DNA from: Gammaproteobacteria bacterium
GTDB taxonomy: Bacteria > Pseudomonadota > Gammaproteobacteria > Pseudomonadales > Pseudohongiellaceae
Assembly: GCA_024639905.1 (NCBI GenBank)
Contig: JAHEGE010000005.1
Location: forward strand, 62,001-126,000
Reading direction: 5' to 3'
DNA length: 64,000 nucleotides
Part shown: positions 35,710-45,083 of the stretch, piece by piece
How positions within the stretch are numbered: position 1 is the first letter of the stretch
How the letters are laid out: each line of letters opens with the position of its first letter
Made by a program: the position numbers and the translations under genes
The notes under the pieces: generated by a model
The model's database searches: none
Told to the model about the DNA's origin: nothing
The model's input: the letters and a program-made list of their open reading frames with translations, nothing else

Positions 35710-37497
35710 CTAGTCGCTGAATGCCCGCAGCGCTTTGCCGGTTAGCGTGATTGAACCGCTGGCCTCGAAAGGCTGCCCCTCAAAGCCGTCATCTCGGAGG
35801 CGGCCAACATAAAAACGCGTCTCTAACGCCGACTCCAATCGCTCGACGAAGGCAACGAGCCTGCCTTCTGCACTGGCTCGCACATCGTCGAGCTTGCGCG
35901 CATAGAGCACATCGAGAAAATCACCGTCGTCGTCGAAGATCAGCATATAAACACCGTAGACGAATAAGCCGCCATTTTCGGAGACGGGAAACTCGGTATC
36001 ACCAACCCGCAGCACCAAAGCCTCGCTATCGAGAGCAAGGCCATCTCTAAAGGCATTTAGCTGCTGCGGCTCCTCGGCGTATAACGGACGGGCAGTATTC
36101 CCGCCGAGGGTGCCTCCCTCCTTGATCAAAGCCAAAGACTGCCCGAACCCGATACGGACGTCACTCGCGGCACCCGCTGCCTCCAACAGGATAGGACCAA
36201 CGTCGTAATGCGTTATTGTGGTGTCGACAACCTCGCCCTCTTCCCCGTCGAACAGCATAAACAGTAGGCGCCTCTCTTTCTGATTAGCGCTGAGCGTTTT
36301 CCATAAGCTATTACGCATAGCCAAGTGGTCTGAGAACAGCCCGATAACCGTGTCCTCGCTTCCCGAGCGAGCGCGCACCGCGGCTATGAAGTCAGCAATT
36401 TGTGCATCGGTGCATGCGAGTGCTCTTTCCATGGGGTCTCCAGAAGCAAACTGGGGACACTGCGCTGATGGGTAGCCGTTGGGATGATGAGTATCGAGTG
36501 TGAGCAGCGAGAGAAAGTAAGGCTCATCGTGACTCTCGAGTAATTCGATCTCGTCCAGCGCAAGTGAAAACAGATCATCGTCGTGGACGCCCCAGCCTGA
36601 TAATTGAAGCGGTCCTGGGGTCTGGGCTGTGATTTCCTGCCTACCTAACACCCGATCGAAGCCGTGAGTCCGCAGGAAGTTACCCTTGCCAGCGAAAGCC
36701 GAGTCGGCACCCCCAAGGAACAGCGTTTGATACCCTAGGTGTTTAGCGACATCACCCAGACACACGGCTGACGGATAGGGCTCAGGGGTAGCCGCAAGCC
36801 GGGTGTTACCACTTAACGGATTCCGTACCTGAACGGAAAACCCGCACTGGCTCGCGACGATACCCGCGACCGTCCACCCCGTGCCCGGACGCTGACGCAC
36901 TTCGCTGAACACCGTGGCTTCGTCTTTTAGCGCTGTGAGACGCGGCAGGAGGTCAGCGCGGAATAGCGTGGTATCGAAGTACGTCGCCTCCAGAGACTCG
37001 GCGTAAATCAATATAATATTCTTCCTCTCGCCGGCCTCACTGCGGACATAACGAGTTTCGGCCACCGACGACTCAGCACTCAGCGCTCGACGTTCGAGTA
37101 GATAGCCGCCTAAGTCGATAGTGGGATACGAAACGCCCGCGGCGAGTAACAGAGAGGTGGTGAGCACAGCGGTATGCCGAGGTTCGCACTCTGCGCGAGC
37201 CGCCGACGGGCGTGTCGCCCACCCTAGCGCAAGCGGCAGAAGTCCGAGTGCCGCAAGCTGCGCAATCATGACGAGGCGGATGGTAGCCCAACCGACTCGC
37301 AGGCTGTCGGCGTTAAGATGAAAGAACAGCTCGTCGTTAAAACCCGCAGCTTGGGTGAAATACGACACTGCAAGCAACCAGTTGACCAGCAAATAGGCCG
37401 ACGCGAAGACAATAAGCAACACGCGCCAGAGGGGGCGCTTGCTAGCGGGATGCACCGCAAGGCGCGCCATACAGAAGAAAACTAGGACAGCGGACAC
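35710..37497 (-). CDS. Alkaline-phosphatase-superfamily membrane protein (LtaS/phosphoethanolamine-transferase-like)
   Basis: At least 595 residues. Four membrane helices come first, followed by an extracytoplasmic sulfatase-fold domain. Metal and nucleophile blocks are seen: NIILIYAESLEATYFD, RPGTGWTVAGIVASQCG with the likely catalytic Thr, DTHHPNGYP, and GLFSDHLAMRNS. It could transfer phosphoglycerol or phosphoethanolamine onto envelope glycans. The coordinates use the GTG at 37497, which has no ribosome-binding site; the frame stays open to 37650 and encodes a further membrane-like segment, so the true N-terminus is probably longer (see findings). Confidence 0.78.
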   Translation of the reverse strand: MSAVLVFFCMARLAVHPASKRPLWRVLLIVFASAYLLVNWLLAVSYFTQAAGFNDELFFHLNADSLRVGWATIRLVMIAQLAALGLLPLALGWATRPSAARAECEPRHTAVLTTSLLLAAGVSYPTIDLGGYLLERRALSAESSVAETRYVRSEAGERKNIILIYAESLEATYFDTTLFRADLLPRLTALKDEATVFSEVRQRPGTGWTVAGIVASQCGFSVQVRNPLSGNTRLAATPEPYPSAVCLGDVAKHLGYQTLFLGGADSAFAGKGNFLRTHGFDRVLGRQEITAQTPGPLQLSGWGVHDDDLFSLALDEIELLESHDEPYFLSLLTLDTHHPNGYPSAQCPQFASGDPMERALACTDAQIADFIAAVRARSGSEDTVIGLFSDHLAMRNSLWKTLSANQKERRLLFMLFDGEEGEVVDTTITHYDVGPILLEAAGAASDVRIGFGQSLALIKEGGTLGGNTARPLYAEEPQQLNAFRDGLALDSEALVLRVGDTEFPVSENGGLFVYGVYMLIFDDDGDFLDVLYARKLDDVRASAEGRLVAFVERLESALETRFYVGRLRDDGFEGQPFEASGSITLTGKALRAFSD

Positions 37498-37812
37498 TAG
37501 CCAATGCCAGGGGGCTGAGAAGCCAATGATCGCCCATACCGCGGGCCAGACACCGAGCGCAACACTCGCCCATCCAATGGGGGTCAGCTGCGCCGTGCGT
37601 TGTTCATTCTGTGAATCTCGAATACTGTGAAGCCTTGTCAGACGCGTGAATTATGACAAAAAGACTACAGCTGCCGCCCGGTAATTGCAATTCGTGCGAT
37701 CATCGGCAAATGCCGACGCAGCTGTTACAGTAAGAAGACAGGCAATGAGCCAGAATTTGTTCAACTAGTTGCGCAGGCAAGGCTGGCGCGAACCCGCGGA
37801 GTATTGGCAGGC
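37498..37812. other. Region between the sulfatase-fold gene and the DTW gene
   Basis: The first 153 bases are open in the frame of the sulfatase-fold gene on the reverse strand and probably code. The remaining stretch (37654-37812) holds divergent upstream sequence. I see no RNA gene, repeat or clear promoter in it. Confidence 0.5.
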
Positions 37813-38424
37813 ATGGCGCAAGGACGAAGACTCTGTCGCCGCTGCGAGAGGCCGCTAACGACGTGCTACTGCGAGCTGATTACGCCTCAGACGTCCAGCT
37901 GGCCACTGCGGCTCGTGCAGCATGCCGCCGAGCGTGCGCATCCGCGCGGCACGGCGCGCATCGCGCAGCTCTCTCTCGCCGGCCTTAGCACGCACGAGGT
38001 AGCCGACGATGAGCCTTTCCACCCTGCTGAGTCCGATGCACTCGACTGGGTCGACGCAGTGCTTATCTACCCCACCGATCATCCCGCCGAACAATCACGC
38101 GATATCGAGGAGCTAAAAGGGAGAGCGCCGCGCCCTATCGTGTTTGTCGACGGCACGTGGCGAAAAAGTAAGGCAATCGTGCTCGGCTCGCCGCTGCTGC
38201 GAAGCTTGCCGCGCTACAGTTTTCAGGCAACGAGCGCGCCGCGATATCGGGTGCGCAAGGCAAAGCGCCCCGATTTCTACTCCACCCTCGAGGCGATCGT
38301 CGCGGTGCTAAACACGCTCGAGGAGACTGACACCTACTCCCAGCTTCTCGAGGTGATGGATGCGATGGTTGAGAGTGAACTCGCCTTCCGTGCTGCGGGC
38401 AACCAGCCTACTCCCGAGCGCTAG
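37813..38424 (+). CDS. DTW-domain protein, tRNA-uridine aminocarboxypropyltransferase (TapT/YfiP-like)
   Basis: About 203 residues. Four N-terminal cysteines (CRRCERPLTTCYC) form the zinc site, and VDGTWRKSKAI is the DTW signature near residue 113. DTW enzymes transfer the aminocarboxypropyl group of SAM to uridine in tRNA (acp3U). The ATG at 37813 follows GGCAGG; a TTG at 37804 is possible too. The last 17 bases overlap the end of the convergent PhoPQ-family gene. Confidence 0.88.
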   Translation: MAQGRRLCRRCERPLTTCYCELITPQTSSWPLRLVQHAAERAHPRGTARIAQLSLAGLSTHEVADDEPFHPAESDALDWVDAVLIYPTDHPAEQSRDIEELKGRAPRPIVFVDGTWRKSKAIVLGSPLLRSLPRYSFQATSAPRYRVRKAKRPDFYSTLEAIVAVLNTLEETDTYSQLLEVMDAMVESELAFRAAGNQPTPER

Positions 38425-39832
38425 CTGGTGCCATTTCCCACTCGAACTCAACGGTATCGGGCACGACCTTCGTACCGGTGCTGAATTTAAGCGGAAAGCG
38501 AAAACCATTTTCATAGACTAACTCGACATAGTAGGCGGTATAACCCGTCTCAGGTGCGTCGAGTTTTATGCGATAAACACCCCCTTCAAGCTCATCCAGG
38601 GGCGAAGATTCGTAGGCACGGCCTATTTGCGCCTGCATAAAATTGCGCTTATCGGGATTGTGGGCTTGCCATAGCACCACCTGCGTCGGCGTATCGAGAG
38701 TCATCACGGTTATCGTGCCGTCCTCAGCAACCTCCCAAGCATAGCGTGGCATCTGAGTGTTATGCACGATCGCGTTATACCAAGCATCGACGCTCTCGGT
38801 AACATCCGTGCCACCCATGCCATGATTAGAGTTAGGCACGTACCGCAAATGCTTCTCGCCGACGAGCTCATCCCAATAAAACTGCCACGAGTCTGGCAGG
38901 AAGAATTCATCGCCCGTGGAGTTGAGTAAGAACTTTGGCAGTTCGAGCCGATCGCGGTATTCATAAGGCTCGACGATCTTCATCAGCGCAGCGAATTCCG
39001 GCGTCCCTATCCATGCGATGTTGCCATTGAGCACATAGTCGCTCACCGCCAAAGAGTACGCGCCATACACCTCGAAGTGATGTTTGAAACTCTCTTCTAG
39101 GTTTAGCACATCAATGACGATAGGCATGATCGCGACCACGCGGTCGTCCACTGCCGCTGTCGTCCAAGTCGTCCAGCCCCGTTTGGAACCGCCAGCAACC
39201 ACGAATTGATCGACCGTGTGGGCACCGCCCTCAGGGCTTGCCAATAAACTCGTCACGGTATCCATCGCGCGCACCGCGGCCTTCGTCATGGGCAGTCGCA
39301 ACGGCCACTTTTCATCGCCGGTGCGTAAAAATTTATCCCACGTGTAGGCGATAATGCCGTCTTCGCTGCGGCGCCTCCCATCGTCATCAGAAAAGACGAG
39401 CGGTTGGCTCGGTACGCCGTAGAGCGTCGCCACGACGGTTTTGGTGAGCATGGCGCGGCGAATATCACCGTCTTCGGCTGCACCTCGCATGTCCCGCTCA
39501 TTGTTGCCACCGGTGAGATAGAGAAAACCAATGTCGCTACTCACCTCATCCGGCACGGTCACCGCGAGCTGATGCTCCCATAGCGGCAGGTTCACTTCGG
39601 CCTCGGTGAGCCACTGCTGACTTACCATGCGGACGAGGAAGGTCTGGTACCCCTCTCCCTCGAAATCGCCTCGCACCACATCCACAACCTCGAAAGCGTA
39701 GTTCGGATCGGGGGCGCGCACATAGCGATCGAGCGCGGTAAGCTCGAGGCCGGCGGCGCTTAAAGAGCCTGCGCGTGCGACATAAAAAAGACCGACAACA
39801 ACCAAGAGAAACGACTTGCTCGACATCTTCAT
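38408..39832 (-). CDS. PhoPQ-activated pathogenicity-related family protein (alpha/beta-hydrolase-like)
   Basis: A 474-residue protein with a signal peptide (about residues 1-26) and the fold of the PhoPQ_related family. VAGGSKRGWTTWTTAA near residue 215 holds the presumed nucleophile serine in a G-x-S-x-R context; LLNSTGDEFFLPDSW and PNSNHGMGG supply the candidate Asp and His of a triad. The family name comes from Salmonella, but members are common in free-living bacteria. Its substrate is unknown. It is convergent with the DTW gene. Confidence 0.85.
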   Translation of the reverse strand: MKMSSKSFLLVVVGLFYVARAGSLSAAGLELTALDRYVRAPDPNYAFEVVDVVRGDFEGEGYQTFLVRMVSQQWLTEAEVNLPLWEHQLAVTVPDEVSSDIGFLYLTGGNNERDMRGAAEDGDIRRAMLTKTVVATLYGVPSQPLVFSDDDGRRRSEDGIIAYTWDKFLRTGDEKWPLRLPMTKAAVRAMDTVTSLLASPEGGAHTVDQFVVAGGSKRGWTTWTTAAVDDRVVAIMPIVIDVLNLEESFKHHFEVYGAYSLAVSDYVLNGNIAWIGTPEFAALMKIVEPYEYRDRLELPKFLLNSTGDEFFLPDSWQFYWDELVGEKHLRYVPNSNHGMGGTDVTESVDAWYNAIVHNTQMPRYAWEVAEDGTITVMTLDTPTQVVLWQAHNPDKRNFMQAQIGRAYESSPLDELEGGVYRIKLDAPETGYTAYYVELVYENGFRFPLKFSTGTKVVPDTVEFEWEMAPASARE

Positions 39833-39987
39833 AGCTACCCTCTACATTTAACTGGATTCGGAGTGAGATTCGCTCTCATTCACGACACTCGTGGGGTTTT
39901 GATACTCTTTCGGGAACCAGAATTCAATCCATATCCACTCATCAGCCCTGTTTAGGGCCATGGAAAATCACTCGGAGAGATCTCGCC

Positions 39988-40848
39988 ATGAAAGCACTCA
40001 CTTCCGCAATAGCCTTCGCCTCCCTGCTGGTGGCTAATGCCGCCTGCGCGCAGCTTTACTCCGCAGATGAAGGGCGCGTCGTCTACGGCCATCACCATAT
40101 CAATACCGCCGACACCGCAGCGCAGACACGTTTCTGGGTTGACGGGCTTGGCGGCGAGAGACGAGAACTTGGTGCGAGTGGCCGTGAGATCATCGCGTTT
40201 CCTGACGTTTTGGTTTTACTGACCGAGGTGGCGCCGACGATGGGTACTCGCGGCTCGCTAGTCAATCACGTGGGGTTCGAGACCACCGACATCGCCGCCG
40301 ATGTTGCTCGCCTGCAAAGGCTTGGCTATCCGATGATTACCCGCGAGGAACTGCCCGACAGCTACGAGGTCATCGACGGCATTGGCCAGCGCGTGGCAGG
40401 CAACACCATCGCCTATGTGCTCGGCCCCGATGACATTAAGGTCGAGCTCATCGAAAACACGTCACTAAACCACGCGGTGCAGATGCACCATATACACTTC
40501 TCCACGACACAGGGCGAGGCGATGCGAGACTGGTATGTGGAGCATTTAGGCGCCGAATTCGGCTCACGAATCGGCCAACCAGCCGGCCAGCTCCCCAACG
40601 TCAACCTGACCTTCGCGCCAGTCTCCATTGAGCCGAAACCAACCCAGGGCAGCGTGCTCGATCACATCGGTTTCGAGGTGGACAACCTAGAAGCTTTTTG
40701 CACCGAACTCGAAGCGAAAGGCGTGAAATTTGATCGACCCTATACTGAAATACCCGCACTGGGTTTAGGTATCGCGTTCTTCACCGACCCCTGGGGCGTG
40801 TATGTAGAACTCACGGAAGGACTCGACGTCGCCGTGCCGGCAGAATAA
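39988..40848 (+). CDS. Exported VOC-superfamily protein (glyoxalase / extradiol-dioxygenase fold)
   Basis: A 286-residue protein with a signal peptide (about 1-22, ending ANAACA), followed by two VOC modules: one from YGHHHINTADTAAQTRFW and one from MHHIHFSTTQGEAMRDWYVEHLG to the metal-type ending DPWGVYVELTEG. His and Glu ligands of a metal site are plausible. Most VOC enzymes are cytoplasmic; the signal peptide makes this one periplasmic. The substrate is unknown, and no close neighbour suggests it. Confidence 0.8.
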   Translation: MKALTSAIAFASLLVANAACAQLYSADEGRVVYGHHHINTADTAAQTRFWVDGLGGERRELGASGREIIAFPDVLVLLTEVAPTMGTRGSLVNHVGFETTDIAADVARLQRLGYPMITREELPDSYEVIDGIGQRVAGNTIAYVLGPDDIKVELIENTSLNHAVQMHHIHFSTTQGEAMRDWYVEHLGAEFGSRIGQPAGQLPNVNLTFAPVSIEPKPTQGSVLDHIGFEVDNLEAFCTELEAKGVKFDRPYTEIPALGLGIAFFTDPWGVYVELTEGLDVAVPAE

Positions 40849-40879
40849 AGCGCGCCTGGCTTGCCCCGCAAGATGGAGG

Positions 40880-41785
40880 CTAATCGCTCGACGCAGTCTC
40901 GCGCTCGCGCAGATACTGATTGAGCTGTCTATCCAGCCTCGTCGCCGCCGAGGCGCGGCCTTGACGCGTCCAAGGCTGCCAGGGGCTCTGAACCGCAGCT
41001 TCCACTACATCTCCAACCACCGTCACACGCTGAATAATGCGCTCGCCCTCGAAATCGTTGAGCACGAAATGCTGTGTGCAGCGGTTGTCCCAAATGGCGA
41101 TAGTGCCAGGAGTCCAACGATAGCGCACTGTGAACCGCGGGTTCTTGACCCACTCGGTGAGGTAGTCGAGGATCGTGCGACTCTCGCTCGCACTCAGCTC
41201 TACGAGCCTCCGAGTAAAATGCTCGTTAACGAAAAGCGCTTTCTCCTGTGTCTCCGGGTGCACACGCACCACAGGATGCACGGCCATTTTCTCGGGATGC
41301 CCATGCGGATGCGCGTCATGCAACGCGCTCAGCCCCTCGCACAGCGCACGCAGAGGAGGCGAAAGCTCAGTGAACGCCTGATTGAGGTTAGTCCACATCG
41401 TGTCTCCCCCGACACTCGGACATTTCACCATCTTTAAAATCGACAGGATCGAAGGGTTTTTCTGGAACGTAATATCGGTATGCCACTCGTCAGCCACCCC
41501 ACCGCGGCTCGCCGCAAGCTCAAATATCTCGCTGTTGTCCGTAAACGGATTCTTAAGATGTGGATGGCTCTCGATAGTGCCGAAACGCTTGCCGAACGCG
41601 ACATGCTCGTCAACACTTAGCGTTTGCGCTGGGAAGAAGATCACCTTGTGCTCGAGCAGCAGCGCCTTTACGGCGGCAATTCCCGCCTCGTTCCCCGCCA
41701 CTAAGTCTTGCAGATTAATGCCACTAATCTCGGCGCCCAATGCACCTGCAAGCCGTTCTACTGTCCAGTCCCCGGGAGTTCCCAT
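40880..41785 (-). CDS. TauD/TfdA-family Fe(II)/2-oxoglutarate dioxygenase
   Basis: A 301-residue enzyme. The iron ligands are in DEWHTDITF (H-x-D, near residue 100) and in NRCTQHFVLNDF near residue 255, and the 2-oxoglutarate-binding Arg is in GERIIQRVTVVGD. Such enzymes hydroxylate taurine, chlorophenoxy acids or other small acids; the substrate here is open. It is divergent from the class II aldolase across a 172-base gap that shows no further gene. Confidence 0.9.
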   Translation of the reverse strand: MGTPGDWTVERLAGALGAEISGINLQDLVAGNEAGIAAVKALLLEHKVIFFPAQTLSVDEHVAFGKRFGTIESHPHLKNPFTDNSEIFELAASRGGVADEWHTDITFQKNPSILSILKMVKCPSVGGDTMWTNLNQAFTELSPPLRALCEGLSALHDAHPHGHPEKMAVHPVVRVHPETQEKALFVNEHFTRRLVELSASESRTILDYLTEWVKNPRFTVRYRWTPGTIAIWDNRCTQHFVLNDFEGERIIQRVTVVGDVVEAAVQSPWQPWTRQGRASAATRLDRQLNQYLRERETASSD

Positions 41786-41957
41786 GCTCTCTCCTCTAGT
41801 TTATGCGTTTTAAGTCGCTCGTGGTAGTGACAGCATCATTTCAGAATAGCGCTGAGGGAACAAGACGCCCACGGGCAGTAGACGAGCCTGCGGCAATCAA
41901 GCAAAATCGTAACAACTGCATTGCGCACAACTCACCTGCTCAACATAGGACAGCAAG

Positions 41958-42692
41958 ATGACACAACAAGAACAAGAACTCAGAGTCCAGCTCGCGGCCT
42001 GCTACCGCATATTCGATCATCTCGGCTGGGCCGAACTCATCTTCAATCACATCACGGTAAAAATACCCGGCGACGAACACCATTTCCTGATAAACCCTTA
42101 TGGGCTGCATTACAGTGAGGTCAAAGCCTCTAATCTGGTCAAGGTCGACATCGAGGGCAATATCATCGGGGAAAGCGACTATCGAGTGAATCCCGCGGGC
42201 ATCGTCATCCACACGGCGATTCACGCCGCGCGCCCTGACATTCACTGCATCGCGCACACCCATACCACCGATGGGATGGCAGTCGCCTGTAGCCCCGAGG
42301 GTCTGCGGAACGACAATTTCTACTCGGCGCTGATGCAGAATCGCATCGCCTATCACGACTTCGAAGGCCTAACGGTCGAAGACGACGAGAAGCCACGACT
42401 GATCGCCAACCTTGGCGACAAGCGACTCGCCATCTTGCGCAACCATGGTCTGCTCACCTGCGGCCGCACTATCCCCGAGGCCTTCATCAATCTGTGGACA
42501 CTGCAGCGCGCCTGCGAAGTTCAGGTCGCGACCGATTCAGCAGGCAGAGGGAGCATCCCAGTCGGCGACCATATCCTGTCGAAGGGCGAAAAACTGATGG
42601 CCAAGCAGTCATCCGGCAACCCAACCGGCGAGCTCGAGTTTAATGCGTATGTCCGCTTAATCGAAAAAGCCGACCCTTCGTACAAAGAATAG
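41958..42692 (+). CDS. Class II aldolase/adducin family protein
   Basis: A 244-residue protein with a Zn-binding class II aldolase fold. The metal histidines are in HCIAHTHTTDGMA and in LAILRNHGLLTCG. The N-terminus has ACYRIFDHLGWAELIFNHITVK, typical of the adducin-like subgroup. Members cleave or decarboxylate sugar phosphates or hydroxy acids; which one applies here is unknown. It begins just after CAACATAGGAC and stands 102 bases before maeB without a clear terminator. Confidence 0.85.
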   Translation: MTQQEQELRVQLAACYRIFDHLGWAELIFNHITVKIPGDEHHFLINPYGLHYSEVKASNLVKVDIEGNIIGESDYRVNPAGIVIHTAIHAARPDIHCIAHTHTTDGMAVACSPEGLRNDNFYSALMQNRIAYHDFEGLTVEDDEKPRLIANLGDKRLAILRNHGLLTCGRTIPEAFINLWTLQRACEVQVATDSAGRGSIPVGDHILSKGEKLMAKQSSGNPTGELEFNAYVRLIEKADPSYKE

Positions 42693-42794
42693 GTTAAAAA
42701 CTGTGGGATAGTGGGCCAATGAGTTAGCAATTAGGACGGGGCGGCGTTACCATTCGCTTTTTCCCACGCTAGCAATTCGGACCACTATCGCCGC

Positions 42795-45065
42795 ATGACT
42801 GACTCATTCAAAGAAAGCGCCCTCAAATACCACACCCATCCCCTCCCAGGTAAGCTCGAGATCCGGCCAACCAAGCCCCTCGCCAACAAGCGCGACCTGT
42901 CTTTAGCTTATTCGCCGGGCGTTGCCCATGCCTGTGAGCTTATCGTCGAGAACCCAACCGAGGTTGCCTCGGTCACCTCGCGAGGCAATCTGGTTGCAGT
43001 CATTACCAACGGCACCGCTGTGCTTGGCTTGGGCGACATAGGCCCCCTCGCCTCGAAGCCAGTAATGGAAGGCAAGGCGGTCCTGTTCAAGAAATTCGCT
43101 AATATCGATGTCTTCGATATCGAGATAGCCGAGAACGACGTCGATAAATTGGTCGATATTATCGCCAGCCTCGAGCCCACCTTCGGTGGTATCAACCTCG
43201 AGGACATCAAGGCGCCAGAATGTTTCATGGTCGAGGAGAAGCTGCGCGAGCGCATGCAGATTCCGGTTTTTCATGACGACCAGCATGGCACTGCGATCGT
43301 CGCCGCTGCGGCCATCTATAACGGCCTGCGCATCGTCGAGAAAAACATCGAAGACGTGAAGCTCGTCGTCTCCGGCGCGGGCGCCGCGAGCATCGCCTGT
43401 GTAGACCTGCTAGTCAGCATGGGCCTGCAAAAGAAGAACGTGCGCATGCTAGACCGCAACGGCGTCATCTACGCCGGCCGCGGCGTCGGCATGAATCCTT
43501 GGAAGGAAGGTTACGCGGTCGAGACTAGCGACCGCACCATAGACGACGCTATAGACGGTGCAGACCTCTACATGGGCCTTTCTGGCCCGGGCGTACTCAA
43601 CGGCGAGCAAGTGAAGAAAATGGGGCCGCGCCCGATCATTCTCGCGATGTCTAACCCTATTCCCGAAATCATGCCCGAAGAGGCTATGGCGGCGCGCCCA
43701 GATGCGATTCTCGCGACGGGTCGATCCGACTACCCTAATCAGGTCAACAACGTCCTCTGTTTCCCGTTCATCTTCCGCGGCGCGCTCGACTGCGGCGCCT
43801 CGACGATAAACGAAGAAATGAAGATGGCTGCAGTACGCGCAATCGCAGATCTCGCGACCAAAGAGACCTCCGACGTCGTCGCCGCAGCCTATGCCGACGA
43901 ACAGCTTAAATTCGGCCCAGAATACCTCATACCTAAGGCTTTCGACCCAAGACTCATCGAAGAAGTGCCATTGGCGGTGGTAGAGGCAGCCATGGCGAGC
44001 GGCGTAGCGACTCGCCCTATCGAAGACCTCGAGGCCTATAAGCAAAAGCTGCACGAGTTCGTTAATCAAGCCGGGCTTTTCATGCAGCCGATCATCGAGG
44101 TTGCTAAGAAGTCGCCCGCACGCATTGTCTATGCGGAAGGCGACAACGACGATGTGCTGATGGCAGTGCAAGCGGTAATCGATGAGAACATCGCAACGCC
44201 GATACTCATAGGCCATCGCGCGTCGATGGAGAAGAAAATCGACAGACTCGGCCTACGCATCGACCTCGACGTGGAGGCCGAAGTGTTCGACCCGCGCAAC
44301 TATCAACAGCATGACGACTACGCCGCGTTCTACCACGAAGCAGTGGGTCGTAACGGCGTCTCAGTCGATGCTTCACGTAAGGTCATGCGCAATGACAACA
44401 CCGCTATCGCCGCAGTGATGGTGGCACGCGGCGACGCCGATGGCCTCATTTGCGGTAAGGTAGGCCGGTTCGACTTCCACCTGCGCGAGATCATGTATCT
44501 GCTCGGGCCGAAGAAGAAAGATCAGTTAGTCTCATCCACCGCTGTGCTGCTATTGCCTGATGGCCCGCTTTTCTTAGCTGACACATCGATGAATGTAGAT
44601 CCGAGCGCAAAGGAGTTGGTAGAGATTACCGAGGCGAGCATCGGGCTAGTGACACGTTTCGGAATCGAGCCTAAGGTCGCCCTGCTCTCGCACTCGAATT
44701 TCGGCACGGCGAATAATGCGTCTGCAAGGAAAGTACGCAAAGCTGGCAGCCTATTACGCGCGGCGCACCCTGAGCTTCAGGTCGATGGAGAGATGCACGT
44801 CCTCAGCGCATTAAATCCGAAGCTACGCGATACTATTTATCCGCACGCCAATCTCAAGGGCCGTGCGAATGTGCTTGTTATGCCTAACCTTGATGCAGCG
44901 AACATTGCGATGGGGCTCATTCGCTCGCTAACCGATGCGCTACTTATCGGGCCGTTCATCAACGGTTTCCGTAAGCCCGCCCACATCGTTATTCCGTCAG
45001 TTACCTCGCGCGGCATATTTAACATGACAGCGCTAACCGTCGCAGACATCCATTCTGCGAAATAG
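42795..45065 (+). CDS. maeB: NADP-dependent malic enzyme with phosphotransacetylase-like domain
   Basis: A 756-residue hybrid malic enzyme. The N-terminal part carries out oxidative decarboxylation of malate to pyruvate with NADP ([33 protein letters not shown]). The C-terminal 330 residues (from about 430, [18 protein letters not shown]) form a phosphotransacetylase-like regulatory domain. The length equals E. coli MaeB. It is convergent with ppc, with 18 bases between the stops, so two opposing anaplerotic routes meet here. Confidence 0.97.
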   Translation: MTDSFKESALKYHTHPLPGKLEIRPTKPLANKRDLSLAYSPGVAHACELIVENPTEVASVTSRGNLVAVITNGTAVLGLGDIGPLASKPVMEGKAVLFKKFANIDVFDIEIAENDVDKLVDIIASLEPTFGGINLEDIKAPECFMVEEKLRERMQIPVFHDDQHGTAIVAAAAIYNGLRIVEKNIEDVKLVVSGAGAASIACVDLLVSMGLQKKNVRMLDRNGVIYAGRGVGMNPWKEGYAVETSDRTIDDAIDGADLYMGLSGPGVLNGEQVKKMGPRPIILAMSNPIPEIMPEEAMAARPDAILATGRSDYPNQVNNVLCFPFIFRGALDCGASTINEEMKMAAVRAIADLATKETSDVVAAAYADEQLKFGPEYLIPKAFDPRLIEEVPLAVVEAAMASGVATRPIEDLEAYKQKLHEFVNQAGLFMQPIIEVAKKSPARIVYAEGDNDDVLMAVQAVIDENIATPILIGHRASMEKKIDRLGLRIDLDVEAEVFDPRNYQQHDDYAAFYHEAVGRNGVSVDASRKVMRNDNTAIAAVMVARGDADGLICGKVGRFDFHLREIMYLLGPKKKDQLVSSTAVLLLPDGPLFLADTSMNVDPSAKELVEITEASIGLVTRFGIEPKVALLSHSNFGTANNASARKVRKAGSLLRAAHPELQVDGEMHVLSALNPKLRDTIYPHANLKGRANVLVMPNLDAANIAMGLIRSLTDALLIGPFINGFRKPAHIVIPSVTSRGIFNMTALTVADIHSAK

Positions 45066-45083
45066 CCACCTGTCAGACTGAAG

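Noticed and set aside
43449..44216. A 255-codon reverse frame opposite maeB
   Set aside because: No family signature; the forward strand is clearly the malic enzyme.
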